Source: Thermoactinomyces sp. DSM 45892 (GTDB lineage Bacteria > Bacillota > Bacilli > Thermoactinomycetales > Thermoactinomycetaceae). Taken from it: a DNA stretch of 64,000 nt. The notes below the pieces were generated by a model. It was not told the DNA's origin, made no database searches, and saw only the letters and a program-made list of their open reading frames with translations. The position numbers and the translations under genes were made by a program. Below, piece by piece: positions 42,166 to 52,113 of this stretch. Positions within the stretch are counted from its first letter, which is position 1; every line of letters begins with the position of its first letter. The stretch is taken from the NCBI RefSeq assembly GCF_900107305.1, contig NZ_FNPL01000001.1, positions 124,001 to 188,000 on the forward strand. Direction: 5' to 3'.

Positions 42166-45100
42166 CTAACTCATCGTTGCAGCTACTTCTTTACTACTAT
42201 CATCATAATCTTCCATACGCACGGATACTAGACTAGATACTCCAGATTCTTGCATGGTAATTCCATACAGTACATCTGCGCCTTCCATCGTGTGTTTACG
42301 GTGAGTGATGAGGATAAATTGGGTTTTCACAGCGGCCTCCTTCATATATTGGACAAAGCGGGTTAAGTTGGCCTCATCCAGTGCCGCATCCACCTCATCT
42401 AAAAAGCAAAACGGGACCGGCTTCACTCTTAGTACGGCAAATAGTAATGCCAATGCTACTAGAGAACGCTCCCCACCTGATAACAAGGAAAGTTGTTGCA
42501 ATTTTTTTCCCGGTGGTTGAGCCACAATCTCAATCCCTGTTTCTAACAGGTTATCCTCATCGGTTAATTGCAGATCAGCGCGCCCCCCACCAAACATCTG
42601 CACAAATACATCTAAAAATTCTTCTCGAATAAGCTGGAATACATCTAAGAAACGTTTTCCCATCTCTGATTCAATCTGAGCAATGAGATCGTAAAGGGAA
42701 CGTTTAGCATCTAACAAATCTGCTTCTTGTGTTTTTAAGAACTCTAGACGTTCACTAAGCCTCTTGTATTCTTCGATTGCTCCTAGACTCACTTCCCCTA
42801 AACCCACAATTTGTTGCTTGAGAGAACGGACTTTTCGCTCTGCCTGATTTGGTTCTTCTGGGGCACCATACATCTCTTTCGCACGTTCGAAACTAATCTC
42901 ATACTCTTCGGCAAGCTTCTGTAACAAATGATTTAACTCAACATCTAACCGGTTTACTCGAATTTCTAGATCACGAAGTTGCTCTTCTTGTTTGCGGATG
43001 GTGGATTGAGCTTGATGAACCTCATGTTCTAACTCATTCCGTTCCCGCATTTGCTCATCACGAGTCCCACGCACCTGACTCAATTTCTCCTGAATCGCTA
43101 TTTTCTGCTCGCGGAGTTGTTCAATCCGAGCGGATAGCTGATCTAGTTCTTGACTATTTAACTCCCCACGCTCACCTAGAGCCGTCTGCTCTTCCACAAT
43201 TTGCTGTTGTTGTTTTTGGTTCCGCGATAAGTCACTTTGGATACGAGTTATATTTTCTTTGCTATTACGGATTTCTTGCTTGAGTTGAGCGACCGCTACC
43301 CGCCATTCCGTCACCTGTTCATTTGCTTCCGCTTTAGCACTAACTTCTTGTTTTCGACGTTCTTCTAACTCTTTTCGCTTCTCTGTAAGCGATTTTTTTT
43401 GCTCTTCCAGCAAGTTTAGTTCTTGTCCAATCTCGTGGGTGCGCTTCTCAAGCTCCATCGTTTTCTCATCCATAGTGCGTTGTTGTTGTTCGCTTTGCTC
43501 AATCAATTTCTCTACATTTCGTAACTGGATCTGGCTTTCGCGGAGATGACTCTCCATCTGCTGTTCTTGCAAACGAAGCTGCTCACCTTCTGCACGAAGC
43601 TCCTCCCAAGCTTTTTCCAAATGAGTTCGTTGTTCGGTCGTCGTCTTTAAGTCAGCCTGCACCGAATCCCATTCTTGCTTTTGTTCGTGAAGCTCTGTCT
43701 CCAGCTCCTCTAGTTGACGAGCCCTTCCAAGTAGGTTACTTTTATTATTTTGACGACTACCACCTGTCATCCCTCCACCCGGGTTTACAACATCCCCATC
43801 CAATGTAACCACACGATAGCGATATTGAAGTGTCCGTGCTAACTGGTTGGCAACCTCCAGATTTTGTGCAACCACTACAAGCCCGAGCAAATTCTCTACT
43901 AGCGCCTGATATTCCGGCTCACAGGAAACCAAATCTTTGGCCATCCCTATAAAACCATCTGCCTTGTTGATTCGTTCGACATCACGACTTGGTAAAATCC
44001 GAGGCTGGATCACATCAAGCGGGAGAAAGGTAGCTCGTCCCAAACGGCGATCCTTTAAAAATTGAATCGCATGCCTCCCTGTCTGCTCATCCTCCACCAC
44101 TACATTTTGCACAGCTCCACCTAGTGCTGTCTCCATTGCAATCTCATATTTCTCGGAAACATGAATCAATTGAGCAACCGCACCCCTGACACCCAACAAC
44201 GTTTCATGTCCCCGATCAGAGGCAAGTAGAATCTCTTTTACACCTTGGAAAAAGCCTGCGTGCTCCGCTTCCATATCTTTCAACACATCATACTGAGAAC
44301 GGGTCCGGTTATACTTCTGCTCCAATACTCGGTTTTGATGAATGAGACTTTTTTCTTCTTCTTGGAGAGCATTCCGTTTCTCCACCACTTGATTAACTTC
44401 TTCACGCTTTTGTTCTAAAGTAGACTTTACTTCTTGTAGCTGCTTATGTGAGCCTTCTTCCGTCTCTTCCATATCCTCACGCTGCTCATAAACCTCAGAC
44501 AGTTGGTCCACCAACGAAGACAAACGCTCCGCCAATTCTGTCCGTTGTTGTTCTACAAACTGCTGTTCACTTTTTAATGTAATCACTTCATTGTTACATT
44601 CCTGAATCTGTTGCATGACTTCTTGAAGAGGAGTAGAGGCTTCTTGTACGGTTAACCTCATCTGTTCCATAACCGTTTGTAATTCTGTCTCAGCTTCCTG
44701 TGATTCTATTTCCTTCGCAGAAAGCCTCTCTTGAAGCTCCGAAATCTCTAACTGTAGTCGTGTTTCCTCTTCCTGTAATGCAGTGTGGCGCTCCTGTAAT
44801 TGCTGCTGGGTCGCCTCTCTGTTGCGGCCCCGCTCTAACCACACTTCCCGTTGCCCTTCTGCTTTCTCAAGATCCTCACTTGCTTTAAGGAGCTCTCCCT
44901 GCACTTGCTCTAAACGAGCTTCACTTTCGTCCACCTGCATCTTTACCTCTTGCAGATAGACTTCTCGTTTATTTAGTTCAGCAGATAAAATCGCTTGCTC
45001 TTCTTTTCGCCGTTTTACTTCTTGAGCAGATGACTGCCACTTATCATGGATATCCTCAATCTTATGTACATATAAGCCAATTTCCACTTGCTCTAATTCT

Positions 45101-45759
45101 GCTTTTAACTCTTTATAGGTAACTGCTTTTTCCGACTGATCAGCGAGCGGGCCAACTTGATCATCTAATTCATGAATTAAATCATGGATGCGCGCTAAGT
45201 TTTGTTCTGTCGTCTCTAGCTTCTTCTCCGCTTCCTTTTTCCGAGACTTATACTTTACGATTCCAGCCGCCTCTTCAAAGATAGCCCTTCGATCCTCAGA
45301 CTTGCTACTCATAATCTCCTCAATTTTTCCTTGTCCGATCATGGAGTATGCTTCTTTTCCAATTCCCGTATCCATAAATAATTCATTAATATCTTTCAGT
45401 CGGCACGTTTGCTTATTTAACAAATATTCACTTTCACCGGAACGATAAACCCGTCTTGCCACCGTCACCTCTGCATAGTCAAGAGGTAGCTTCCGCTCTG
45501 TATTATCAAATGTAATCGCTACTTCACAAAAACCGACTGGCTTACGTGTATCGCTTCCAGCAAAGATGACATCCTCCATCTTGCTACCCCGCAATGATTT
45601 CGCACTCTGCTCACCGAGCACCCAACGAATTCCATCAGTAACATTACTTTTTCCACTACCGTTCGGGCCCACCACCGCCGTAATACCAGGGACAAACTCA
45701 AGCTCTGTCCGGTTTGCAAATGATTTAAATCCGGACATCTCTAATCTCTTTAAATACAT
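42166..45759 (-). CDS. smc: Chromosome partition protein Smc
   Basis: Smc forms the condensin ring with ScpA and ScpB. The 1197-residue protein has Walker A (GPNGSGKSNVTDGIRWVLGE) and a long coiled coil. A hinge lies around residues 505-640 (GYRVVTLDGDVVNPGG-like block near its end), then the second coiled coil. The C-terminal ATPase half carries LSGGERSLVALALL and the Walker B FCFLDEVDAALDEAN. The ATG at 45759 has GGGAGG six nt upstream; an ATG two codons earlier touches the SD. rnc, normally adjacent, is 4 kb away. Confidence 0.97.
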   Translation of the reverse strand: MYLKRLEMSGFKSFANRTELEFVPGITAVVGPNGSGKSNVTDGIRWVLGEQSAKSLRGSKMEDVIFAGSDTRKPVGFCEVAITFDNTERKLPLDYAEVTVARRVYRSGESEYLLNKQTCRLKDINELFMDTGIGKEAYSMIGQGKIEEIMSSKSEDRRAIFEEAAGIVKYKSRKKEAEKKLETTEQNLARIHDLIHELDDQVGPLADQSEKAVTYKELKAELEQVEIGLYVHKIEDIHDKWQSSAQEVKRRKEEQAILSAELNKREVYLQEVKMQVDESEARLEQVQGELLKASEDLEKAEGQREVWLERGRNREATQQQLQERHTALQEEETRLQLEISELQERLSAKEIESQEAETELQTVMEQMRLTVQEASTPLQEVMQQIQECNNEVITLKSEQQFVEQQRTELAERLSSLVDQLSEVYEQREDMEETEEGSHKQLQEVKSTLEQKREEVNQVVEKRNALQEEEKSLIHQNRVLEQKYNRTRSQYDVLKDMEAEHAGFFQGVKEILLASDRGHETLLGVRGAVAQLIHVSEKYEIAMETALGGAVQNVVVEDEQTGRHAIQFLKDRRLGRATFLPLDVIQPRILPSRDVERINKADGFIGMAKDLVSCEPEYQALVENLLGLVVVAQNLEVANQLARTLQYRYRVVTLDGDVVNPGGGMTGGSRQNNKSNLLGRARQLEELETELHEQKQEWDSVQADLKTTTEQRTHLEKAWEELRAEGEQLRLQEQQMESHLRESQIQLRNVEKLIEQSEQQQRTMDEKTMELEKRTHEIGQELNLLEEQKKSLTEKRKELEERRKQEVSAKAEANEQVTEWRVAVAQLKQEIRNSKENITRIQSDLSRNQKQQQQIVEEQTALGERGELNSQELDQLSARIEQLREQKIAIQEKLSQVRGTRDEQMRERNELEHEVHQAQSTIRKQEEQLRDLEIRVNRLDVELNHLLQKLAEEYEISFERAKEMYGAPEEPNQAERKVRSLKQQIVGLGEVSLGAIEEYKRLSERLEFLKTQEADLLDAKRSLYDLIAQIESEMGKRFLDVFQLIREEFLDVFVQMFGGGRADLQLTDEDNLLETGIEIVAQPPGKKLQQLSLLSGGERSLVALALLFAVLRVKPVPFCFLDEVDAALDEANLTRFVQYMKEAAVKTQFILITHRKHTMEGADVLYGITMQESGVSSLVSVRMEDYDDSSKEVAATMS

Positions 45760-46028
45760 GGCCATCCTCCCTTCTCTTGCGGGCGTAATCCATTTATTTT
45801 ATCATAGCCAAACTATGTATGAAAATTCCGCCTATCACTTTTGTCTTTTTCTTTCTACACGATCGCTCTGTTTCCTTTTCGGCACCCCAGAAAACTGAAA
45901 CAAAATGTTCACAAACTCATGGATGTCCATGTATTTACTACCTTCATGCAATCCTTTATGATGAATTACATTATGGAGAGTGAACATATATAGAGACACA
46001 TGCGGAAACGAAATAGGAGGTGAAGCAG

Positions 46029-46637
46029 ATGCTTTGGGACGTACTAAACATTATTGGCATTCCAGCATTCGCCATTAGTGGAGCGATCGTAGCGCTCGAG
46101 GAAAAATACGACTTATTTGGCTTGTATGTACTCGGATTCGTTACTGCCTTTGGTGGAGGAATCATTCGAAATGTACTAATTGGAGTTCCCGTAACAGATC
46201 TATGGAAACAAGGAAATTTAATGTTGGCGGCGCTGATCGCTATGTCCATCGTTGCTCTGTTCCCATACGTCTGGGGAAATCGCTGGCGCAAATGGATTCT
46301 ATTCTTTGACGCTGTTGGTTTATCCTCTTTCGGCATTCAAGGAGCACTTTTTGCTCACAAGATGGGGCACCCTCTATACGTAGTCATCGTTGCTAGTGTG
46401 TTAACTGGAATTGGGGGCGGAGTAATCCGAGACCTCCTCGCTGGTAGAAAACCAGCCATTTTGCGAGATGAGATCTACGCTATTTGGTGCATTATGATTG
46501 GTGTATGCGTGGGTTCTGGATGGATTGCATCTGAAATTGGCCTTTATACATTGCTTGTTATTATCGTGATTCTTCGGATGTTATCCGTTCATTACCATTG
46601 GAATTTATCCATTTATCGTAATTACCCATCCGTATAA
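46029..46637 (+). CDS. TRIC cation-channel family (UPF0126) membrane protein
   Basis: The 202-residue protein has seven membrane helices arranged as two repeats, each with the glycine-rich family motif (FGGGIIRNVLIG and GIGGGVIRDLLAG). Relatives are potassium-permeable TRIC-type channels or glycine-linked transport proteins. The ATG has GGAGG eight nt upstream; the GTG three codons earlier is part of that SD. It is read opposite to the flanking smc and kinase genes, in the insert between smc and rnc. Confidence 0.88.
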   Translation: MLWDVLNIIGIPAFAISGAIVALEEKYDLFGLYVLGFVTAFGGGIIRNVLIGVPVTDLWKQGNLMLAALIAMSIVALFPYVWGNRWRKWILFFDAVGLSSFGIQGALFAHKMGHPLYVVIVASVLTGIGGGVIRDLLAGRKPAILRDEIYAIWCIMIGVCVGSGWIASEIGLYTLLVIIVILRMLSVHYHWNLSIYRNYPSV

Positions 46638-46643
46638 CCAATA

Positions 46644-46675
46644 CAAACCCCCAACTCTGGCGAATTGGGGGTTTG
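46644..46675. terminator. Bidirectional terminator between TRIC and kinase genes
   Basis: CAAACCCCCAA pairs perfectly with TTGGGGGTTTG over 11 bp. The two converging genes end on either side, and it can serve both. Confidence 0.8.
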
Positions 46676-46681
46676 TCGTAG

Positions 46682-47383
46682 CTATTTACAGGAAACTTTT
46701 TTTTGAACCAAACGGGCTGTTTCTTTCTCATCCACTTCTCTTAATTTCGCATCTAAGATCTCTAAAAACTCTGCCGCATCCTCTTCACGTGTAATATCTA
46801 GGCGATCGGCATCAATAATGAGTACATCACTTTCCTTATAGTGATTAAATACCCAGTCATCATAACGCGAATGAAGGCGGCGGAAATAGCTAACATGACT
46901 TGGATCTTGCTCGTAGTCACGCCCCCGCTTCTCAATCCGTTCCATAATCGTTTCGAAAGAAGCACGTAAGTAGATAAATAAATCAGGGCGCTTCTTCGGT
47001 CCTGTTGGGCAAGTGCAGTGATCCAGCTCCTGAATCTCCTCTAGCATATTATGTAAAAGGTCCAGATAACAATCAAACTCTGCTTCTTTCATCATGCCGT
47101 CTTCAAAATTAATTTTCGCAAACAAAGCATCTTCATAAATCGAGCGATCCAACACGTTATTTTTATGACGCATTGCTTTTTTGATTGAACGGAACCGGGT
47201 ATTTAAAAAATAAATTTGTAGAGGGAAGGCAAAACGCTCCCGATCGTTGTAAAATAAATCAAGTAGCCGATTATCATCAACAGACTCATAAAATGCTTCA
47301 CTATTTAAATGCTGTGCAATCAATGTTGTATAGGAAGTCTTTCCGACTCCAATCATACCGCCAAGACAAATCACATAACCCAT
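46682..47383 (-). CDS. Deoxynucleoside kinase (dAK/dGK type)
   Basis: The 233-residue kinase phosphorylates deoxynucleosides for salvage. It has the P-loop CLGGMIGVGKTSY, the base-site block FYESVDDN, the DRSIYEDALFA (ERS-type) motif and the lid region ERIEKRGRDYEQ. I chose the ATG at 47383 giving MGYVICLGG; a TTG three codons earlier is possible but sits only 3 nt after AGGAGG. In Bacillus the dck/dgk genes lie elsewhere, so its place between smc and rnc is a local rearrangement. Confidence 0.88.
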   Translation of the reverse strand: MGYVICLGGMIGVGKTSYTTLIAQHLNSEAFYESVDDNRLLDLFYNDRERFAFPLQIYFLNTRFRSIKKAMRHKNNVLDRSIYEDALFAKINFEDGMMKEAEFDCYLDLLHNMLEEIQELDHCTCPTGPKKRPDLFIYLRASFETIMERIEKRGRDYEQDPSHVSYFRRLHSRYDDWVFNHYKESDVLIIDADRLDITREEDAAEFLEILDAKLREVDEKETARLVQKKVSCK

Positions 47384-47524
47384 CTCCCTCAAAAGCCTCC
47401 TGGACTAGCTTCTTGAAACATTCCCATTATGGTATGGACAAGCAAAGGCCCGGAACCAACATATCAAATCCGAACCATATATGTAGGACAATAGTGTAAC
47501 ATTAAACAGATTGGAGTGGTATTC

Positions 47525-48181
47525 TTGATTTTTACTAAAAAACAAATTTTAGGATCTACACAAGACTTTGCTTATCAAGTTCATCACAATGATACAAGTG
47601 GTCATGATTTCCTACATATTGAACGAGTCGTAAATAATGCGAAAACGATTGCTGAGCATACTGGAGCAGACTCGTTTATCTGCCAAATGGCTGCTTATTT
47701 GCACGATATAGCGGATGAAAAAATTAGTGCGGACCCCGAAAAAAGCAAACAGCAAATTATTCAGTTTCTCATCGAGCAAGGCTTGTCCACAAAAGATCGA
47801 ACACATATTATGGAAATTATCACCACTATGTCATTCCGTGGAGGAGCAAATAAACAGCCACCTCGTACACTAGAAGGAAAGGTTGTCCAAGATGCTGACC
47901 GCTTAGATGCATTAGGCGCTATCGGCATTGCCCGAGTCATGGCGTATTCAGGTCACACCGCTCGCCCCATTCATGATCCTTCTATCCCAGTACGTGATCA
48001 AATGACAGTAGCGGAATATCGTAGCAATCGGGGAACAGCTATTACTCATTTCTACGAAAAGCTTTTAAAGCTAAAGGATTTGATGAATACAGACTACGGA
48101 AGACACATGGCTGAAGGAAGACATAAAGTGATGGAGGAGTACTTAGAACAGTTTTATGCTGAATGGGATGGGAAGCGGTAA
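47525..48181 (+). CDS. HD-domain phosphohydrolase (YedJ/YpgQ-like)
   Basis: The 218-residue protein has the HD residues in SGHDFLHIERVVNNA, AYLHDIADEK and QDADRLDALGAIGIAR, the pattern of small HD hydrolases that act on nucleotides. The start is the TTG with GGAGTGG upstream; a GTG three codons earlier overlaps that SD. It is divergent from the deoxynucleoside kinase across 141 nt, so both might serve nucleotide-pool control. The substrate is not known. Confidence 0.85.
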   Translation: MIFTKKQILGSTQDFAYQVHHNDTSGHDFLHIERVVNNAKTIAEHTGADSFICQMAAYLHDIADEKISADPEKSKQQIIQFLIEQGLSTKDRTHIMEIITTMSFRGGANKQPPRTLEGKVVQDADRLDALGAIGIARVMAYSGHTARPIHDPSIPVRDQMTVAEYRSNRGTAITHFYEKLLKLKDLMNTDYGRHMAEGRHKVMEEYLEQFYAEWDGKR

Positions 48182-48226
48182 GACTGTTTAATTGAGTACT
48201 GGTTTTTTCTAGATCCTAGGTCCTGG

Positions 48227-48277
48227 GCACGTATCTGACCACAGCCTAAATAGTAAGCTTACGCCGTCGCTGTGGTC
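48227..48277. repeat. Dispersed repeat, copy B, with stem-loop
   Basis: It shares spaced blocks with 41056-41101. Its ends (GACCACAGC and GCTGTGGTC) form a 9-bp stem around a loop that holds the palindrome GTAAGCTTAC. It lies in the 248-nt gap after the HD gene, which otherwise shows no coding frame. Confidence 0.45.
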
Positions 48278-48429
48278 TCATTGCCCCTATTCCACTTGAT
48301 CACTAGCATCAACCAACCTGTTCAAAATGTCTACCTCCAAATACCAACATCCCTAACGCATAATAGGCCCAAACGTGATCGATCTAGTTAGCTAAAATGT
48401 TCCTCTAGCTTTCGACCAAGCTATCCTTA

Positions 48430-49032
48430 TTATTTCCCTTTTTTCTGTCTCGCACCCGCAATCAATGTCATCGTAACTAATAGTAGTGCTGTTCCTACAA
48501 GCAACCATTCAGAAGTCCCGACTTCCTTTGATGAGGAATCGACTTCTGCCTCTTTTGAATCGGGGGTACTATTGGTAGGTGTATCTGTTGATGGTTTATT
48601 TTCTACTCCATCCATCATCCACATACGTTTATTGAGTGCATCTAGATCAGCCTGAGCCTCCGATAATAGTTTCGTGCGACTACAAATAGTCGTCGTAAGG
48701 TGACCATTTTTCTTGATAGCATAAACTAAATACTCTTTCTCCATTTCAAACGTAAAACCACACGACGCCTCAGACAAGGCTGTATACACTATTAATTCCG
48801 GATCAAGGTCTCCTTTCCAGCGTTTGGATACATGTAAGGTGGCAATGCGTTGATTCGCATCCCTTTCCAATTGGACAACCTTACCTACAAAGACCGCACT
48901 ACTTTTATCCGCTTCTTTAACCGGATCATCTGATGGAGCACAAGAACATGCCTGCACTTCTAACACCCACCATCCACTCATGGTCAATACGAAACCCATG
49001 ATAACTCCTAGCATGATACAAACTCGGTTCAT
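48430..49032 (-). CDS. Surface protein with TIMP/netrin-like (NTR) domain
   Basis: The 200-residue protein has a signal peptide cleaved before the mark of the NTR fold (VQACSCAP). A domain with FVGKVVQLER, WKGDLDPELIVYT and a CGF/ICSRTK cysteine pair follows, then a Ser/Thr/Asp-rich linker. It ends in a membrane helix with a basic tail (SEWLLVGTALLLV...RQKKGK). There is no LPXTG, so it is membrane-anchored rather than sortase-linked. AAGGAGG precedes the ATG. Bacterial NTR proteins are poorly understood; inhibitor activity is not implied. Confidence 0.75.
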   Translation of the reverse strand: MNRVCIMLGVIMGFVLTMSGWWVLEVQACSCAPSDDPVKEADKSSAVFVGKVVQLERDANQRIATLHVSKRWKGDLDPELIVYTALSEASCGFTFEMEKEYLVYAIKKNGHLTTTICSRTKLLSEAQADLDALNKRMWMMDGVENKPSTDTPTNSTPDSKEAEVDSSSKEVGTSEWLLVGTALLLVTMTLIAGARQKKGK

Positions 49033-49115
49033 ACTGAGAAAGCCTCCTTATGAGAATGGTTGGTTAATTCAGACAATTATATCCCTATCATAGCATGTTA
49101 AGAGCTTTTCCTCTA

Positions 49116-49607
49116 TCAAAACTCTTTCTCCATATGAATTAATTCCTGCATTCCTTTACAAGTCTTAACATAATCAGAAGAAATCGTTTGAAAGCCTTGT
49201 TGCTTCCAAAACTTCATCGCAGGTGTATTAATGGCTAGTACATGTATTCCAACTCGTTCCCATTCCATAAAACTAATAAATAGATGCAATATTTTTTGAC
49301 CGTAGCCATGCCCATGGTATCGCGCATGAATGGTCAAAAGAGAGATATGAGGGATACCGTACTTAGGATGTATCGGAATCGTATCAATCATTCCGATTCG
49401 GAATCCATCCGACTTTCGCGTTACCCCTATCATCACCGATCCATACTCCCGCCACGTTCGCAGGAAACGATGTGTATTAAATTTTGCATCATCATTAAAA
49501 AATGACCAATAATATTGGTTACTCCGTTGCACCTCAATAAAATGTACCCACGTTTGTTCATTTAATTGATCAAATATGAAATTAGGCGATTCAAACAGTC
49601 TCTCCAT
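49116..49607 (-). CDS. GNAT-family N-acetyltransferase
   Basis: The 163-residue protein has the acetyl-CoA site ARYHGHGYGQKILHLFISF (Q/RxxGxG/A type), the preceding HISLLTIH strand, and the late NTPAMKFWKQQGFQTISS motif. It acetylates an amine of unknown identity. GGGGGAG precedes the ATG. It lies on the minus strand between rnc and the NTR protein, in the inserted segment. Confidence 0.82.
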   Translation of the reverse strand: MERLFESPNFIFDQLNEQTWVHFIEVQRSNQYYWSFFNDDAKFNTHRFLRTWREYGSVMIGVTRKSDGFRIGMIDTIPIHPKYGIPHISLLTIHARYHGHGYGQKILHLFISFMEWERVGIHVLAINTPAMKFWKQQGFQTISSDYVKTCKGMQELIHMEKEF

Positions 49608-49700
49608 CCTGTCTCCCCCAAAAGTTCGGTTTCAAGTGCATTACCCCGAACATATAGGAAAACAAATAATAATACAATAATTTATTTGTTATTCGCATAG

Positions 49701-49730
49701 AAAACCACCTAGTGTATATAACCTAGGTGG
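49701..49730 (-). terminator. Terminator at the rnc 3' end
   Basis: On the minus strand CCACCTAG pairs with CTAGGTGG across a 10-nt loop, followed by TTTT. It overlaps the rnc stop and ends the fab-rnc operon. Confidence 0.75.
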
Positions 49731-50430
49731 CTCCTTCTGTTCGTCTCGCTTGCCAAAGTTTTAAAGCCTTGGTGGCAGCTTGTTGCTCGGCTTCTTTTTT
49801 AGAGCGACCAGAGCCCCTGCCTAAACATTGGTTCTCCAGGTATACTTCAGATACAAAGTATCGGTCATGAGCAGGCCCTTGTGTATCAATAATGCGATAG
49901 TCCAAGGGGCCTACCCGTTCTTGTTGCACTAATTCTTGAAGCTGACTCTTCGCATCTGTCATCCGTGCTAACCACTCGTCATTAATCTTCGGAAACACCA
50001 CACGTTGTAGGAAAGTGCGTGCCGGTTCCAAGCCTTGATCGAGGTACACAGCCCCTATGAATGCTTCAAACACATCAGCCAACAGAGAAGGTCTAGTCCT
50101 TCCTCCTGTCAATTCCTCTCCTTTACCAAGTCGTACAAAGCTACCAAAATTTAATTCCTTGGCAAACGAAGCCAGCGAAGGTTCACAAACAATTCGAGCA
50201 CGACGGCGAGTTAGCTCTCCTTCACTCATCTTCTGATCATAATGAAAAAGAAACTCGGATACAGCTAATTCCAAGACCGCATCCCCTAGATATTCGAGTC
50301 GTTCGTTATCTGGGATGTGCCCTGAATTTTTCCGCTCGTGTGCATACGAGGTGTGGGTGAATGCTTGTTGGAACAATTCTCTGTTACGAAAGCGAATCCC
50401 AGTCGCTTGTTCCAAACTTGTAAAGTTCAT
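49723..50430 (-). CDS. rnc: Ribonuclease III
   Basis: RNase III cuts double-stranded RNA in rRNA maturation and mRNA decay. The 235-residue protein has the catalytic block [17 protein letters not shown] and [15 protein letters not shown] with the acidic metal ligands. A C-terminal double-stranded RNA-binding domain includes [13 protein letters not shown] and [24 protein letters not shown] precedes the ATG. It follows fabF by 22 nt and is separated from smc by about 4 kb of other genes, unlike the usual rnc-smc order. Confidence 0.96.
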   Translation of the reverse strand: MNFTSLEQATGIRFRNRELFQQAFTHTSYAHERKNSGHIPDNERLEYLGDAVLELAVSEFLFHYDQKMSEGELTRRRARIVCEPSLASFAKELNFGSFVRLGKGEELTGGRTRPSLLADVFEAFIGAVYLDQGLEPARTFLQRVVFPKINDEWLARMTDAKSQLQELVQQERVGPLDYRIIDTQGPAHDRYFVSEVYLENQCLGRGSGRSKKEAEQQAATKALKLWQARRTEGAT

Positions 50431-50452
50431 GTTAATATCACCACCCTAAGAA

Positions 50453-51697
50453 TTACACATCCTCATATACTTTAAACGCGATCGTTGCATTGTGCCCACC
50501 AAAACCAAATGAATTGGAAATCGCAGTACGAATCGATGCTTTTCTCATTTCATTTGGTACATAATCCAAATCGCATTCAGGATCAGGATGTTCTAAATTG
50601 GTTGTTGGTGGGAGGATTTGGTGATATAAAGCCAAAACAGAAGTAATCGCTTCGATCCCACCTGCCGCACCCAGCAAATGACCAATCATTGATTTAATCG
50701 AGCTCACGGTTAATTTATAAGCATGATCACCGAAAGCACGTTTAATCGCAATCGTCTCATATAAATCGTTTAGCGGTGTAGAAGTTCCGTGAGCATTAAT
50801 ATAATCAACATCTGTCGGCTTTAGCCCAGCGTTGCCCACAGCCGCTAACATACTTCTCGCCGCCCCATTTCCATCTGGAGCAGGGCTGGTAAGATGGAAC
50901 GCATCTGCGCTCATCCCGTAACCAATCATCTCCGCATAAATCCGAGCACCTCTTGCCTTCGCACGCTCTAAGGATTCTAGAATAATGACTCCAGATCCTT
51001 CTCCCATGACAAATCCATCCCGCTCCTTATCGAAAGGTCTGCTCGCACGTTGTGGATCATCATTATTACGAGAGAGAGCTCCCATTGAAGAGAAACCTGC
51101 AAACGCCATTGGAGTAATCGTTGATTCCGTTCCTCCGCAAACCATTACATCCGCATCTCCATGTTGGATTAAACGGAATGCCTCCCCAATACTGTTTGTA
51201 CCACTGGCACAAGCGGTTACGGAAGAACTGTTGGGCCCTTTGGCACCTGTATGTATTGATACTAAACCAGACGCCATATTTCCAATCATCATCGGAATGA
51301 AAAAGGGGCTTACTCGCTTAGGACCTTTTTCTATTAAAACAGAGTGCTGGCTTTCTAGAGTGGGTAGTCCGCCAATGCCAGATCCGATATAGACTCCGAT
51401 GCGTTCTGCATTTTGATCATCAATTTGAATGTCTGCATCTTGGAGTGCCATCTTAGCCGCCGCAATCGCATACTGTACAAATAAATCAGTTCTTCTTACT
51501 TCTTTCTTATCTATATATTGGAGTGGGTCAAAATCCTTGACCTCTGCAGCAATTTTCGTGGAATAATCAGTAGCATCAAAACGAGTTATATATCCTATTC
51601 CAGATTTCCCAGCAATCAAATTGTTCCAGAAGGTAACGACTTCATTTCCGATGGGCGTGAGCGCTCCTAATCCTGTGACAACAACCCGACGTTTCAT
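50453..51697 (-). CDS. fabF: 3-oxoacyl-[ACP] synthase II (FabF)
   Basis: FabF elongates acyl-ACP with malonyl-ACP. The 414-residue protein has the catalytic Cys in [11 protein letters not shown], the two histidines in [11 protein letters not shown] and [12 protein letters not shown], and the start [18 protein letters not shown]. The ATG at 51697 was chosen because it fits the family start and has GGCGGTGA upstream; the frame is open 15 more codons. A strong hairpin without T run separates it from acpP. Confidence 0.96.
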   Translation of the reverse strand: MKRRVVVTGLGALTPIGNEVVTFWNNLIAGKSGIGYITRFDATDYSTKIAAEVKDFDPLQYIDKKEVRRTDLFVQYAIAAAKMALQDADIQIDDQNAERIGVYIGSGIGGLPTLESQHSVLIEKGPKRVSPFFIPMMIGNMASGLVSIHTGAKGPNSSSVTACASGTNSIGEAFRLIQHGDADVMVCGGTESTITPMAFAGFSSMGALSRNNDDPQRASRPFDKERDGFVMGEGSGVIILESLERAKARGARIYAEMIGYGMSADAFHLTSPAPDGNGAARSMLAAVGNAGLKPTDVDYINAHGTSTPLNDLYETIAIKRAFGDHAYKLTVSSIKSMIGHLLGAAGGIEAITSVLALYHQILPPTTNLEHPDPECDLDYVPNEMRKASIRTAISNSFGFGGHNATIAFKVYEDV

Positions 51698-51745
51698 CTG
51701 GTTCACCGCCTTTCTGAATGCTGTACAAATAAATTCAGTCATTTA

Positions 51746-51779
51746 GGAGAGAGTCCCACCGTTAAACGGGACTCTCTCC
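51746..51779. promoter_or_regulatory. Strong stem-loop between acpP and fabF
   Basis: GGAGAGAGTCCC pairs perfectly with GGGACTCTCTCC over 12 bp around a 10-nt loop. No T run follows, so it more likely stabilises the abundant acpP transcript or acts as a processing or partial termination site than fully terminates. Confidence 0.6.
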
Positions 51780-51812
51780 GGTAGGTATAAATGCATATTT
51801 AATACTTAAGTA

Positions 51813-52049
51813 TTAAGCTTTTTGTCCGTCTACAAAGCTGACGATATCTTGTACGGTCGCAATTTTCTCAGCAGCTTCTTCACTAATTGACAGACCAAAC
51901 TCATCTTCCAAGTCCATGATCAAATCCACTACATCAAGGGAATCTGCATCAAGGTCTTCACGAATGGAAGCTTCTAGTGTAACCTCTTCAACTGCTACAT
52001 CCAATTTCTCAGAAATAATTTTTTGAACACGTTCTAATGTAGTTGCCAT
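51813..52049 (-). CDS. acpP: Acyl carrier protein
   Basis: ACP carries growing acyl chains on a phosphopantetheine arm. The 78-residue acidic protein has the attachment serine S37 in LDADSLDVVDL and the usual four-helix sequence (TTLERVQKIISEKL, EAAEKIATVQDIVSFV). The ATG at 52049 has AAGGAGGTGA upstream; the frame is open 29 codons further up, but that stretch is not ACP-like. It follows fabG by 64 nt. Confidence 0.97.
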   Translation of the reverse strand: MATTLERVQKIISEKLDVAVEEVTLEASIREDLDADSLDVVDLIMDLEDEFGLSISEEAAEKIATVQDIVSFVDGQKA

Positions 52050-52113
52050 CCTTATCACCTCCTTACGTATTATACGAAAACAACATTTGACAGACAAGCA
52101 ATGAAGCATTTCC

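Noticed and set aside
45188-45898. Several plus-strand frames across smc
   Set aside because: All are antisense to a complete Smc with Walker A, signature and Walker B motifs.
50985-51392. Plus-strand frame opposite fabF
   Set aside because: It is a mirror of a conserved enzyme gene, with no ribosome site.
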